From: Solobacterium sp. UBA1761
GTDB taxonomy: Bacteria > Bacillota_I > Bacilli_A > Erysipelotrichales > Erysipelotrichaceae
DNA length: 35,603 nt
NCBI GenBank assembly: GCA_002315565.1
Contig: DCHD01000023.1
Coordinates: 1-35,603, forward strand
Reading direction: 5' to 3'
Shown here: piece by piece, positions 7,538 through 15,425 of the stretch
How the letters are laid out: each line of letters begins with the position of its first letter
How positions within the stretch are numbered: the first letter of the stretch is position 1
Translations under genes and position numbers: made by a program
Notes under the pieces: model-generated
Database searches by the model: none
Seen by the model: only the letters and a program-made list of their open reading frames with translations
What the model was told of the DNA's origin: nothing

Positions 7538-8809
7538 TAAATCATAATCTTTATAGCCGGTTATTTCTACCTCATAGAATTCACCGACTTTCATGTCGTC
7601 ATCGTTTATGTAGATGACTCCATCAACTCCATCAGGAGCAGACATGTAACTTCTTGCTACATACCTCTTGAAAATCTCTTCATATCTTTCAACAAGGACT
7701 TCATAATGCTTACCGATTCTTGATTCATTGATTTCTTTTACTATCTGATTCTGAACAGACATGAGTCTTTCGTATCTTTCATGTTTTATCTTTTCTGGAA
7801 CCTGGCAGGTCATTTCAAATGACTTTGTGTCATCTTCTTTAGAGAAAGTAAATGCACCAAGTGAATCAAATCTGACTTCTTTGACCATCTCAACAGTGTC
7901 AAGGAAACGCTTTTCTGTTTCATGAGGGAAACCGACAATCAGTGTCGTTCTGATAATGGCATCAGGGAAATAAGACCTGATCATTTTTATCTCTTCCTTG
8001 ATCAGTTTGACCGAGCCCCTTCTGTTCATCAGTTTGAGCATTGCATCGTTTCCATACTGTACCGGGATATCGAAGTAAGGTACAACATGTTTACAGTCCT
8101 GAATCGTTTTAATGAGTTCTTCATCTATTTCATCAGGATACATATAGAGTATTCTGATCCATTTGAATCCTATTTCATCAAGTAAAGGAAGCAGTTCTTT
8201 AAGTGCAAAGCGGTGATACAGATCATAACCGTAGTATGTAGTATCCTGAGCTACGACATTCAGTTCCTTTACACCAAGTTCCTTTAACCTTTTTGCTTCT
8301 TTCACAATATCTTCAATCGGATATGACTTGCAGTTACCTCTGATCAAAGGAATGGCACAATATGCACAACGGTTATCACAACCATCACTTATTTTAAGGT
8401 AGGCAGTATAACTGTTGGTTATAAGTTTACGGTTTTTGCCATATGCACACTTAAATTCATGGTTGAACAGTTCACTTAATATCTGAGGCATCTTCTGATA
8501 ATCTCTGATTGGAATAAAGGCATCAACTTCTTCAAACTCTTTAACACAGTCATCATAGTATCTTTCTACAAAGCAGCCGGTGACAATAAGTTTCTTAAGA
8601 TTCTTCTTTTTATATTCAGCCATTTCAAGAATAGTATCAATAGCCTCTTTTTTGGCATCAAGGATGAATCCGCAGGTATTGATTACAATGACATCACATT
8701 TCCTTGGATCAGCTTCATATTCAAAGAAATCATCTTCAAATAAAGCAATGATATGTTCACTGTCCACAAGATTCTTTGCGCAGCCTAAAGATATGAATCC
8801 TACTTTCAT
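7517..8809 (-). CDS. rimO: Ribosomal protein S12 methylthiotransferase RimO
   Basis: Radical-SAM enzyme that adds a methylthio group to a conserved aspartate of ribosomal protein S12. N-terminal MTTase domain with three cluster cysteines (C10, C46, C79). Radical-SAM motif CDNRCAYC at C144, C148 and C151. C-terminal TRAM-like domain near residues 365-430. RimO rather than MiaB is indicated by the start MKVGFISLGCAKNLVDSE, the short spacing to the radical-SAM motif and ISDGCDNRCAYCAIP. The length of 430 residues is normal. ATGA overlap with the upstream Gx-transporter gene. Confidence 0.94.
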   Translation of the reverse strand: MKVGFISLGCAKNLVDSEHIIALFEDDFFEYEADPRKCDVIVINTCGFILDAKKEAIDTILEMAEYKKKNLKKLIVTGCFVERYYDDCVKEFEEVDAFIPIRDYQKMPQILSELFNHEFKCAYGKNRKLITNSYTAYLKISDGCDNRCAYCAIPLIRGNCKSYPIEDIVKEAKRLKELGVKELNVVAQDTTYYGYDLYHRFALKELLPLLDEIGFKWIRILYMYPDEIDEELIKTIQDCKHVVPYFDIPVQYGNDAMLKLMNRRGSVKLIKEEIKMIRSYFPDAIIRTTLIVGFPHETEKRFLDTVEMVKEVRFDSLGAFTFSKEDDTKSFEMTCQVPEKIKHERYERLMSVQNQIVKEINESRIGKHYEVLVERYEEIFKRYVARSYMSAPDGVDGVIYINDDDMKVGEFYEVEITGYKDYDLLAKRAN

Positions 8810-9294
8810 AAATTAACCCTTCTGACTACCTGTGAAGTAATCAATCCTGTAAGTACACCGGTACCTAATGAACCTACAACAAGCACCGGTAAAAGAACAA
8901 TAATGTTAACCTGTTCATATAGCATAACAACAGCCAATAACTGACCGAATGTATGAGAAAATGCTGACATCATTGAAGTAAATGTAATAGAACACTTGAG
9001 TTTATCTAAAACTATAATCACAATACTTGAAAGCAAAAGTCCAGATGCACTGATCCAGAAAGGTGTACCAAAGATAGTACCTTTTAAAAGATTGCCAAGT
9101 GTAAGCCTTAAAAGTACAACTAGTGACATTTCCTTTAAACCGAATTTCTTTAAGGCAACAAGAGAAACGATATTGGCAAGACCGAATCTTATGCCAAAAC
9201 CAACCGGTGGTATAAACCAGTTTTCAATGAGGTTTACAACTACAGCAAGTGCAGCCAGTACACCGATAAACGCATATCTTTTAGTTCTGTTCAT
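8806..9294 (-). CDS. Gx transporter family / heptaprenyl-diphosphate-synthase-I-like membrane protein (EetB-like)
   Basis: Integral membrane protein of about 162 residues with five or six predicted helices. It contains the Gly-rich and charged family stretches PPVGFGIRFGLANI and LRLTLGNLLKGTIFG of the Hpre_diP_synt_I family, which structurally resembles ECF transporter S components. Despite the family name it has no prenyl-synthase motifs. It pairs with the NusG-domain-II gene upstream, which overlaps it by 14 bases. In Listeria-type flavin-based extracellular electron transfer loci, EetA and EetB are such a pair, so a redox role is plausible here but unproven. ATG at 9294 is preferred over TTG at 9297. 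Confidence 0.8.
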   Translation of the reverse strand: MNRTKRYAFIGVLAALAVVVNLIENWFIPPVGFGIRFGLANIVSLVALKKFGLKEMSLVVLLRLTLGNLLKGTIFGTPFWISASGLLLSSIVIIVLDKLKCSITFTSMMSAFSHTFGQLLAVVMLYEQVNIIVLLPVLVVGSLGTGVLTGLITSQVVRRVNL

Positions 9295-9622
9295 CAATCA
9301 TCACCATTATTCCATTAGGAAGACAGATTATCGGAACCGGATTATCAACAGAGATCCAGCCCGTATGCACACAGGTCTGATTAGGACATTCAACATCAAC
9401 TGCCCGGCATTTGCCGTCTTTTACTTCAATATGGAATGTACCGTAATCACCTTTAAGCTCGTAATAATTATCTTCGTAGATATTGAAACGCATAATCTCT
9501 TCACTGGCAGCATTTTTTACTGTACAGTAAAGTGCATCCTTATAGGAATTCTTTACAAAAATATAGGCAACAAGTGCAGCAATAAGCATTACTGCCACAA
9601 TAATCTTTTCACTTCTTTTCAT
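9281..9622 (-). CDS. NusG domain II membrane-anchored protein (EetA-like)
   Basis: A 113-residue protein with one N-terminal membrane helix (about 7-24) and an extracytoplasmic NusG-domain-II-like part. Conserved cysteines lie in ECPNQTCVHTGWIS (C79, C84) and PIICLPNGIMV (C100), the usual layout of this family. Stand-alone copies next to a Gx transporter are common in Firmicutes and occur in extracellular electron transfer loci as EetA. No Shine-Dalgarno is seen. A CATAAT hexamer with TGC before it (9630-9638) ends 7 bases before the ATG, so the message may be leaderless. It follows a terminator directly and begins a new operon. Confidence 0.8.
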   Translation of the reverse strand: MKRSEKIIVAVMLIAALVAYIFVKNSYKDALYCTVKNAASEEIMRFNIYEDNYYELKGDYGTFHIEVKDGKCRAVDVECPNQTCVHTGWISVDNPVPIICLPNGIMVMIDEQN

Positions 9623-9629
9623 CTATATA

Positions 9630-9638
9630 ATTATGGCA
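9630..9638 (-). promoter_or_regulatory. Extended -10 promoter, probably giving a leaderless eetA-like message
   Basis: Minus-strand TGC-CATAAT with 7 bases before the ATG at 9622 and no ribosome-binding site. No convincing -35 is visible, as expected if the TGN extension compensates. It lies a few bases after the upstream terminator. Confidence 0.45.
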
Positions 9639-9640
9639 CA

Positions 9641-9662
9641 TAAAAAGCCGGTATACCGGCTT
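9641..9662 (-). terminator. Terminator at the end of the Bce-like/small-protein operon
   Basis: Stem AAGCCGG/CCGGCTT with loop TATA, followed on the minus strand by TTTTT. The base of the stem overlaps the stop codon of the 35-residue ORF at 9661-9768. Confidence 0.85.
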
Positions 9663-9768
9663 AGTCAATCAATATATATTTATGAACAAAATAGTACACT
9701 AGGCCATACAAAACCAGCGACGGGTTTTTCACCATCAGACCCACAATAATAATTGTCCTGGTATTCAT
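9661..9768 (-). CDS. Small membrane protein, 35 residues
   Basis: Short ORF starting MNTRTIIIVGLMVKNP and ending YYFVHKYILID. It is mostly hydrophobic with a few basic residues. Its ATG lies 3 bases after the stop of the 73-residue gene and 6 bases after an AGAAGG ribosome site, so translation looks real. The stop codon merges with the terminator stem. I do not recognise a family. Position at the end of a Bce-type module suggests an accessory of the permease or histidine kinase, but no function can be assigned. Confidence 0.55.
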   Translation of the reverse strand: MNTRTIIIVGLMVKNPSLVLYGLVYYFVHKYILID

Positions 9769-9771
9769 GCA

Positions 9772-9993
9772 TTACCTTCTTAAAACAAGCATAATCAGCG
9801 TAATAATACCGGCAACAATCAGTAAAGGCATACAGATATAGAATGCACCTTTAATGAAAAGTATAATAATTGCCACAGGCAGAAAGATAAGTGAGAACAG
9901 TACTTTTGTTAGTCCCCAGGTTGCCTTGAACGCAAGAATGAGTAATGGCATAAATACCATACACATAGAAATTACAAATAATAGAGTAATCAT
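9772..9993 (-). CDS. Small hydrophobic membrane protein, 73 residues
   Basis: Nearly all hydrophobic, with two or three membrane segments (about 3-22, 30-46, 52-70) and a C-terminal LRR. A strong GGAGG ribosome site lies 8 bases before the ATG. The stretch LIFLPVAIIILFIKGAF resembles LGYLFLPLYIVVVLIKAM in the 35-residue protein encoded just upstream, so the two may be related by duplication. No family recognised. It belongs to the operon of the Bce-like ABC transporter and probably acts in the membrane alongside it. Confidence 0.65.
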   Translation of the reverse strand: MITLLFVISMCMVFMPLLILAFKATWGLTKVLFSLIFLPVAIIILFIKGAFYICMPLLIVAGIITLIMLVLRR

Positions 9994-10062
9994 AATTAAT
10001 ACCTCCAGATCACAAAGCTTTTCCTTCCATCTTTTTTACAGTCAAGCTTTACCCTTAATAAT

Positions 10063-10170
10063 TTAGTTGAAATGATATAGTCTGTCGAGCATTGCCTTTA
10101 TAAGGACAACAACAATATACAAAGGAAGAAAGAGATAACCCAGTATCTTTTTAATCACTTTTGTCACCAT
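10063..10170 (-). CDS. Small membrane protein, 35 residues, coupled to the permease
   Basis: ORF starting MVTKVIKKILGYLFLP and ending AMLDRLYHFN. One basic amphipathic start, one hydrophobic helix of about 17 residues and a polar tail. Its ATG shares a base with the permease stop codon (TAATG), so it is probably translated by re-initiation. It resembles part of the following 73-residue protein. No known family. The small size and coupling suggest a regulatory or assembly subunit for the permease; this is inference. Confidence 0.55.
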   Translation of the reverse strand: MVTKVIKKILGYLFLPLYIVVVLIKAMLDRLYHFN

Positions 10171-12203
10171 TACTGCCCAGCTTTTGAATTGACAATTGCA
10201 TAGTAGGAACTAGAAGTCAACCTGTATATTATTGCATAGACAACAGTGTACAATGCAACACAGACGCCAGCCGAAATCATCAGCGCCCTCATGTCAAACA
10301 ATCCAAGTAAACCCATCAGCCATTTAAGCATTGGAAGTGCAAAACAAAGATGAATAACCGCAAGAACAAGTGGGAAGAAGAATACAGTCAGCATAGAAGT
10401 TTTAATTGTAGCTCTTATATCCCCATCAGTGATGCCAACCTTCTTCATAATCTCAAAGCGCGGCTGGTCTTCATAGCCTTCTGTAATCTGTTTGTAGTAG
10501 ATGATAAGAACTGTCGCAAAGATGAATACCGCTGAAAGAATAATGCCAAGAAAGAACAGTGCCGCATATAAAGCTATAGATTCTTTTACTTTTCCTGCCT
10601 TATTCTGCATGTAGCAGTTTGAAGCAGTAAGGTCATTAGTGATGGTTGATGAGAATCTATTGGACAGTTCTATCTTCTCTTCATCAGTTCCGTCAACATC
10701 GATATTGTAATGGTAATATGCTGTTATTTCCTGTCCGTCAAAAAGATTCATTACATAGTTCTTTGTATCTTCGTAGTCATTAACCACAAGACACATCATC
10801 TCAATTATTCCTGAATAGGTATCTTCTCCCTGTTCAAACTCATCAGATACACCAGCCATTTCAGGAGTAATTAACTTCCAGGTCATTTCATTGACACTCA
10901 ACGTGTCACTGCTGTATTTCTCTTTATATCTGAAAAACAGCGCTTCATCTTTATCCAAAATCACATTGTTGCCGGTAATTCTGTTGTAGTCAGCAAGAGA
11001 CATAAAGTTGACTACAACGTTCTTTACTGTACCAAAGCTTACATTTGTACCATTTGGATCATATTCAAATTCATCATTAATGAAATATCCGGCAAGTGAT
11101 ACAGAATTATAGGCATATTTGTTTATGACTTTTAAACCTGATTCCTTTACATCTTCATCGAGTTTTTCATTTATTTCTGATGCAATTTCTTCATTGATCA
11201 TTTCCGGTTCATCAAATCTGAACTCGGTAATGATGTCATTTGGATATCTTGTGTCAATCAGTCTGTCCACCCCAAAGTAAAGACAGGCAGTACTTGAAAC
11301 CATAACCAGTACCATTGTTGAAAGAATGCAGATACTCGCGAGTCCTGCTCCGTTTCTTTTCATTCTGAAAGTCATTGAAGAAACAGAGATAAAGTTTCTG
11401 GTCTTATAGAAGAAACCTTTGTTCTTCTTTAATACTTTGCACAATAGTACACTTGTAGCAATAAAGATAAGATATGTTGCAACAATAACGAGAATTACGG
11501 CGATAAAGAAGAACAGTATCGCACTTATTGCACTGTTGACAGACATTGCAAGATAATAGGCAAATCCAAGTATAAGTACACCGAGTATACCAAACAGCCA
11601 GTTTGCCTTTGGTTCTTTCTCACCTGCTTCTTCAGCATGAACAAGACTGATTGTCTTTGTACCGGAAATAGAAATCACATTGATTATAAACAGTAAAGCA
11701 AACAGTAAAGCAAACAGTACAAGTGTATATTTCAAAGAAAGCGGATTGATGGAGAAAGGAACAAAGGCATTCTCTTTAGCCATATACAGAAGCAGCATCT
11801 GGGCAAGTTTTGAGAAAAGAACTCCAAATATCACTCCAAGTACAATTGAAACAGCTGCAATAAACAGCGTTTCAAAAAACAGTACAACTGCAATATTCTT
11901 TTTGGACATGCCCAGAACATTGTATAGGCCAAACTCTTTCTTCCTTCTTTTGGACAGAAACGAATTGGTATAGATCAAAAAGATAACAGAGAAGAATCCA
12001 AGCACATAGATACCCAAAAAGGTAATCTGAGTGATAGAACCGACATAGTCAAGATCCGCTATTGATTCATCGAAAGAGATGAAACATAGAATATAGAAGA
12101 TTGCCACCACCGAAATGGAAGTGAGAAAAAACGGAAAATAAAGCTTTCTGTTGTTTCTTATTCCACTTAAGGCAATACGCGGAAAAAATAATAGACCGTT
12201 CAT
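10170..12203 (-). CDS. Bce-type FtsX-like ABC transporter permease
   Basis: Large membrane permease of the BceB/VraG type, which moves or frees cell-wall-active peptides and signals to a partner histidine kinase. About 677 residues and ten predicted helices, with a large extracytoplasmic domain at about residues 310-540 between helices 7 and 8, the hallmark of the family. Helices 2-4 carry FtsX-type sequence such as KRRKKEFGLYNVLGMSKKNI, and PRFEIMKKVGITDGDI is the matching stretch in the C-terminal half. ATG at 12203 is preferred because it has AAGGG 9 bases upstream and overlaps the ATPase stop by one base (TGATG). An ATG two codons earlier is too close to the ribosome site. Confidence 0.88.
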   Translation of the reverse strand: MNGLLFFPRIALSGIRNNRKLYFPFFLTSISVVAIFYILCFISFDESIADLDYVGSITQITFLGIYVLGFFSVIFLIYTNSFLSKRRKKEFGLYNVLGMSKKNIAVVLFFETLFIAAVSIVLGVIFGVLFSKLAQMLLLYMAKENAFVPFSINPLSLKYTLVLFALLFALLFIINVISISGTKTISLVHAEEAGEKEPKANWLFGILGVLILGFAYYLAMSVNSAISAILFFFIAVILVIVATYLIFIATSVLLCKVLKKNKGFFYKTRNFISVSSMTFRMKRNGAGLASICILSTMVLVMVSSTACLYFGVDRLIDTRYPNDIITEFRFDEPEMINEEIASEINEKLDEDVKESGLKVINKYAYNSVSLAGYFINDEFEYDPNGTNVSFGTVKNVVVNFMSLADYNRITGNNVILDKDEALFFRYKEKYSSDTLSVNEMTWKLITPEMAGVSDEFEQGEDTYSGIIEMMCLVVNDYEDTKNYVMNLFDGQEITAYYHYNIDVDGTDEEKIELSNRFSSTITNDLTASNCYMQNKAGKVKESIALYAALFFLGIILSAVFIFATVLIIYYKQITEGYEDQPRFEIMKKVGITDGDIRATIKTSMLTVFFFPLVLAVIHLCFALPMLKWLMGLLGLFDMRALMISAGVCVALYTVVYAIIYRLTSSSYYAIVNSKAGQ

Positions 12204-12961
12204 CAGCATTTACCCTTGTTAAGAACCATTGTCAAAGACTTGGAGATTCTTTCATAGAACTGTTCATTGGTATTGTCGCCTCTATAGAGCTGATCATAAA
12301 CTTCACCATCCTTGATAAAGAGAACTCTTGAGGCATTGCTGGCGGCTTTAATGGAATGAGTAACCATCAGAATAGTCTGCCCGTTCTGATTGATCTTTTT
12401 AAAAAGGGATAAAAGTTCATCAGTACTTTTTGAATCAAGCGCTCCTGTTGGCTCATCAGCCAGTATAATCTTCGGTTCAGTTATCAGAGCTCTTGCTACA
12501 GCAGCACGCTGTTTCTGACCACCGGATATCTCATAAGGAAACTTCTTTAACAGATCACTTATTCCAAGTTCTTCACTTATCGGTTTAATCTTTTCAGACA
12601 TTTCCTTATAGGATTTTCCTGATAATACCAGGGGCAGATAGATATTGTCTTCAATATTGAATGTATTCAGAAGATTGAAATCCTGAAAGACAAATCCCAG
12701 ATTGTCTCTTCTGAATACTGCCAGTTTTGATTCTTTGATCTTATCGAGGTTATTTCCATCAAGCTGAACAGTTCCTTCTGTTGCCTTGTCTAAGGCAGCA
12801 AGGATATTAAGAAGTGTAGTCTTACCACTTCCTGATTCGCCCATGATGGCAATGTATTCACCTTCATCAACTGTGAATGAGATATTCTTTAATGCTTCGA
12901 CTGAATTTGTGCCTAAACGGCTTTTGTATATTTTTTTAAGGTTTTTTACTTCAAGTAACAT
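12203..12961 (-). CDS. Bce-type ABC transporter ATP-binding protein
   Basis: ATPase of the MacB/BceA family driving the following permease. Walker A GESGSGKTT, Q-loop VFQDFNLLNTF, signature ISGGQKQRAAVARAL, Walker B IILADEPTGALD and switch His in VTHSIKAAS. 252 residues, the usual size. A GGGAG ribosome site lies 8 bases before the ATG, but that site is inside a 9-bp hairpin (12967-12998). Upstream is an inverted repeat likely to be bound by the neighbouring response regulator. Together with genes 13050-14703 it forms a BceRS-BceAB-like detection and resistance module. Confidence 0.92.
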   Translation of the reverse strand: MLLEVKNLKKIYKSRLGTNSVEALKNISFTVDEGEYIAIMGESGSGKTTLLNILAALDKATEGTVQLDGNNLDKIKESKLAVFRRDNLGFVFQDFNLLNTFNIEDNIYLPLVLSGKSYKEMSEKIKPISEELGISDLLKKFPYEISGGQKQRAAVARALITEPKIILADEPTGALDSKSTDELLSLFKKINQNGQTILMVTHSIKAASNASRVLFIKDGEVYDQLYRGDNTNEQFYERISKSLTMVLNKGKC

Positions 12962-12966
12962 ATATA

Positions 12967-12998
12967 AAACTCCCTTCGATTATTATCTTAGGGAGTTT
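12967..12998 (-). promoter_or_regulatory. Hairpin covering the ribosome site of the ABC ATPase gene
   Basis: Arms AAACTCCCT and AGGGAGTTT (9 bp, perfect) with a 14-base loop lie in the leader. The 3' arm on the transcript contains the GGGAG Shine-Dalgarno of the ATPase gene, so folding would hide it. No T run follows, so it is not a terminator. A role in translational control is inferred. Confidence 0.5.
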
Positions 12999-13000
12999 AC

Positions 13001-13049
13001 TTTTAATTCGACATTGATTTGGCTTACATTAATCTAACAAAAATGTAAG
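13001..13049 (-). promoter_or_regulatory. Response-regulator operator and promoter of the Bce-like transporter
   Basis: Inverted repeat CTTACATT (13023-13030) and AATGTAAG (13042-13049) with an 11-base spacer, just after the kinase stop codon. The TTACA/TGTAA half-sites resemble those described for BceR-type regulators. TGTAAG in the arm nearest the gene could act as a poor -35, 17 bases from a -10-like TAAAAG at about 13001-13006. A weak promoter needing an activator fits this type of system. The binding is inferred. Confidence 0.5.
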
Positions 13050-14042
13050 TTATTCAAAATCATACATTTTCTTATTGAACTCAAGAATGACCTTTGTACC
13101 ATTCTTTTCTTTTGACTCAACTTTTATCTTTATGTCAAGTTTATCGCATATGCGTTTAACCAGATAAAGTCCAAGTCCACTGCTGGTCTTATTGTTACGA
13201 CCATTGAATCCTGAGAAGCCTTTTTCAAATATCCGTGGCAGATCATTTGCTGAAATACCGATGCCTGAATCTTCAATTATCAGGTTGTTTTTCTCACCAT
13301 AGACTTTGATATAACCTTTTTCTGTATATTTAAGTGAATTGGAGATTATCTGTTCCAGTACAAAGGAAAGCCACTTTTCATCAGTCAATACCTTAAGACC
13401 TGTTTCTAAAAACTCAAACCTTAGTTTCTTTACGATGAAGTCATTGGAATAACTTCTGACAACATCTTTGACAATTGAATCAACATCGCTCTTTTCAAAC
13501 ACAAAGTCAATATTATTGTCTTCAAGTTTAAGATAATTGACGGCCATCTTGACATATCTTTCAATACGTCCAAGTTCTATATTCAAAAGTCTGCTTTCTT
13601 CGCTGTCATTATTCTCTAACATCAGTTTTGCCGATGCGATAGGAATCTTAATCTGATGAGTCCATGTAGCATAGTAATCAGAAAGTGCTTCATATTTCAT
13701 ATTGAAACTGTTTTCTATTTCTCTTTGCTTTTCAAGAAGCTTCATCACCATTTCCTGATAGGCAATAATTTCTTCATCCTCACTCAAAGGCATTTCAGCA
13801 TCTCTAACAAGAATCTCATCAGTAAGTTTTCTTAAATCTTTGAACTGACGGTATTCTTTTAACATGTTAAGCACAAAGATAATAATTATAAGCGTATAGG
13901 ACAACGAAAAAGGATAGAGAATATAGATTGTATCAATTCCTGAAAAGATAAAGGAAATAAGAAAAACTATGGCAATAATCGCAACAGCAAGTATGCCATA
14001 GAAGTGTCTTACAATATATGATCTGAAAAACCTATAGAACAA
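13050..14042 (-). CDS. Intramembrane-sensing histidine kinase (BceS-like)
   Basis: Two closely spaced membrane helices (about 15-35 and 40-60) with almost no external loop, typical of kinases that sense through a partner transporter. Phospho-acceptor His is in TWTHQIKIPIASAK (residue 129). The ATPase part has an N-box ISNSLKYTEKGY, G1 EDSGIGI and G2 SSGLGLYLVKRI. About 330 residues, as usual. The start chosen is a TTG at 14042, 9 bases after GGAG. Another TTG at 14051 is directly against the same ribosome site. It overlaps the response-regulator gene by 11 bases. Confidence 0.9.
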   Translation of the reverse strand: MFYRFFRSYIVRHFYGILAVAIIAIVFLISFIFSGIDTIYILYPFSLSYTLIIIIFVLNMLKEYRQFKDLRKLTDEILVRDAEMPLSEDEEIIAYQEMVMKLLEKQREIENSFNMKYEALSDYYATWTHQIKIPIASAKLMLENNDSEESRLLNIELGRIERYVKMAVNYLKLEDNNIDFVFEKSDVDSIVKDVVRSYSNDFIVKKLRFEFLETGLKVLTDEKWLSFVLEQIISNSLKYTEKGYIKVYGEKNNLIIEDSGIGISANDLPRIFEKGFSGFNGRNNKTSSGLGLYLVKRICDKLDIKIKVESKEKNGTKVILEFNKKMYDFE

Positions 14043-14703
14043 TGTAGCCAACTCCTACTTTGGTTTCAATAAAGTCTTTGATACCGTATGACTCGAGTTT
14101 CTTTCTTAGACGATTAATGTTGACAGTCAGAGTATTTTCATCAATATAGACATCAGTCTTCCATAAAGCATTCATCAGCTTTTCACGTGATACAATCTTT
14201 CCTTTGGACTGGATAAGTTCAAGAAGTATACGATATTCATTCTTGGTCAGATCGATTGACTGATCCATGTATACAGCTTCGTTGGTGGCAATGTTAAGCC
14301 TTAATCCATGATGTTCAATAACTTCAGAATCACCATGGTAATCATAGGTTCTTCTTAACAGTGCCTGTATCTTGGCAATAAGTATCTGCATATCAAATGG
14401 TTTGGCAACAAAATCATCACCACCCATATTGATTGCCATCAGTACATTCATATTCTCAGACATTGAGGAAATAAAGATAATCGGTACATCAGATATCTTT
14501 CTGATTTCTGAACACCAGTAGTAACCATCATAATAAGGTAAACCGATATCCATCAGAATCAGGTCAGGTTTATAGTCAGTACATTCCTGTAAAACATTGG
14601 AAAAATCTCTTACGACATAGCCCTCATATTGCCATACTTTAAGCTGTTCAACTATCGAGTCTGCAATTGTTCTGTCATCTTCAACAATAAATATTTTATA
14701 CAT
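14032..14703 (-). CDS. OmpR/PhoB-family response regulator (BceR-like)
   Basis: DNA-binding response regulator. Receiver domain with acidic pocket VEDD, phospho-acceptor Asp52 in LILMDIGLP, and Lys in AKPFD. C-terminal winged-helix domain (about 125-223) with LTKNEYRILLEL and VNINRLRKKL. 223 residues. ATG at 14703 is chosen over an upstream TTG (14730) because a perfect TATAAT ends only 6 bases before it. That leaves no room for a ribosome site, so the message is probably leaderless. Likely phosphorylated by the adjacent kinase and likely to bind the inverted repeat at 13023-13049. Confidence 0.92.
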   Translation of the reverse strand: MYKIFIVEDDRTIADSIVEQLKVWQYEGYVVRDFSNVLQECTDYKPDLILMDIGLPYYDGYYWCSEIRKISDVPIIFISSMSENMNVLMAINMGGDDFVAKPFDMQILIAKIQALLRRTYDYHGDSEVIEHHGLRLNIATNEAVYMDQSIDLTKNEYRILLELIQSKGKIVSREKLMNALWKTDVYIDENTLTVNINRLRKKLESYGIKDFIETKVGVGYIVL

Positions 14704-14709
14704 GCAACT

Positions 14710-14718
14710 ATTATACCA
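14710..14718 (-). promoter_or_regulatory. Extended -10 promoter of the response-regulator gene, leaderless type
   Basis: Minus-strand TGG-TATAAT, then AGTTGC, then the ATG, so transcription should begin at or next to the A of the start codon. No Shine-Dalgarno is possible. The upstream 17-base position falls in the T run of the terminator 14728-14754 and holds no good -35. Confidence 0.65.
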
Positions 14719-14727
14719 AAACAGACA

Positions 14728-14754
14728 CAAAAAAAGCCTTCCATAAGGAAGGCT
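14728..14754 (-). terminator. Terminator after the rhodanese lipoprotein gene
   Basis: Perfect 8-bp stem AGCCTTCC/GGAAGGCT with loop TTAT on the transcript, followed by seven T. It lies just after the stop codon at 14763 and ends the FMN-lipoprotein/rhodanese operon. Confidence 0.9.
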
Positions 14755-14762
14755 AAAGTCAA

Positions 14763-15413
14763 TTATTTAACAGTCAGATTGTTGAATGCGTATGTAGCAT
14801 TTACAACGATGTCTTCAGCAACAGTGATGCCTTCGTATTCGCCATACTGAGCCATGCCACCGATGTTGTAGATCTTAGACATATCGTATCCAGCTGCATC
14901 CAGGATAGCCATGAAGGTCTTGATACGTCCGCCAGACTGACACATCAGGAATACAGTCTTGTCTTCAGGAACTAAATCATGAAGGATATCGATTGATTCT
15001 TCATAAACTGGTTCAAACTTGCCATCAACCTTTTTGAATAACTGTGGTTTTTCACTAGAACCGTCAGCAGCTTCATCATAGATTAATCCGAAGAATGGGA
15101 TACATTCAAAGTTTCTCATGTGCTTTGTAGCGAAATCTTTGTAATCTCTTGCATCAATGTAAACAACGCCTTCAACATTTGCATATTCAGCAAAGTTTGC
15201 AGCAGTGATACTTGAACAGTCTACTGAATAATCAGTTAAAGAACAAGCTACTTCATTTCCATCTTTGTCAGAATACTTCTTTGATTCGTCACGTGCAGCT
15301 GGTAAATCAGCAACAGTCTTTGCGGGTTCTTCGCATACTGGACATGGTTCAGCTTCACTAGCACAGCCAGCAAGAAGAAGAACAGCTAATAAACATACTA
15401 ATAGTTTTTTCAT
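14763..15413 (-). CDS. Rhodanese-domain lipoprotein with intact active site
   Basis: Exported lipoprotein of 216 residues. Lipobox LLAGC with lipidated Cys17, soon followed by a CPVC pair (C24, C27). The rhodanese fold runs from about residue 65, with VVYIDARDYKDF as the CH2A-like strand. The active-site loop is CQSGGR at C158-R163, matching the CxxGxR pattern that holds persulfide. NIGGM is the usual closing motif. An insertion of about 40 residues (110-150) separates the two halves. The AAAGGAG ribosome site lies 12 bases after the FMN-motif lipoprotein, so the two form an operon. It probably handles sulfane sulfur or a redox thiol outside the membrane; the substrate is unknown. Paralogue at 17455-18099. 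Confidence 0.85.
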   Translation of the reverse strand: MKKLLVCLLAVLLLAGCASEAEPCPVCEEPAKTVADLPAARDESKKYSDKDGNEVACSLTDYSVDCSSITAANFAEYANVEGVVYIDARDYKDFATKHMRNFECIPFFGLIYDEAADGSSEKPQLFKKVDGKFEPVYEESIDILHDLVPEDKTVFLMCQSGGRIKTFMAILDAAGYDMSKIYNIGGMAQYGEYEGITVAEDIVVNATYAFNNLTVK

Positions 15414-15425
15414 TATTTTTCTCCT

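Noticed and set aside
8996..9643. Plus-strand frame of 215 codons opposite the Gx-transporter and NusG-II genes
   Set aside because: The minus-strand products have recognisable family motifs. The plus frame has none and lacks start signals.
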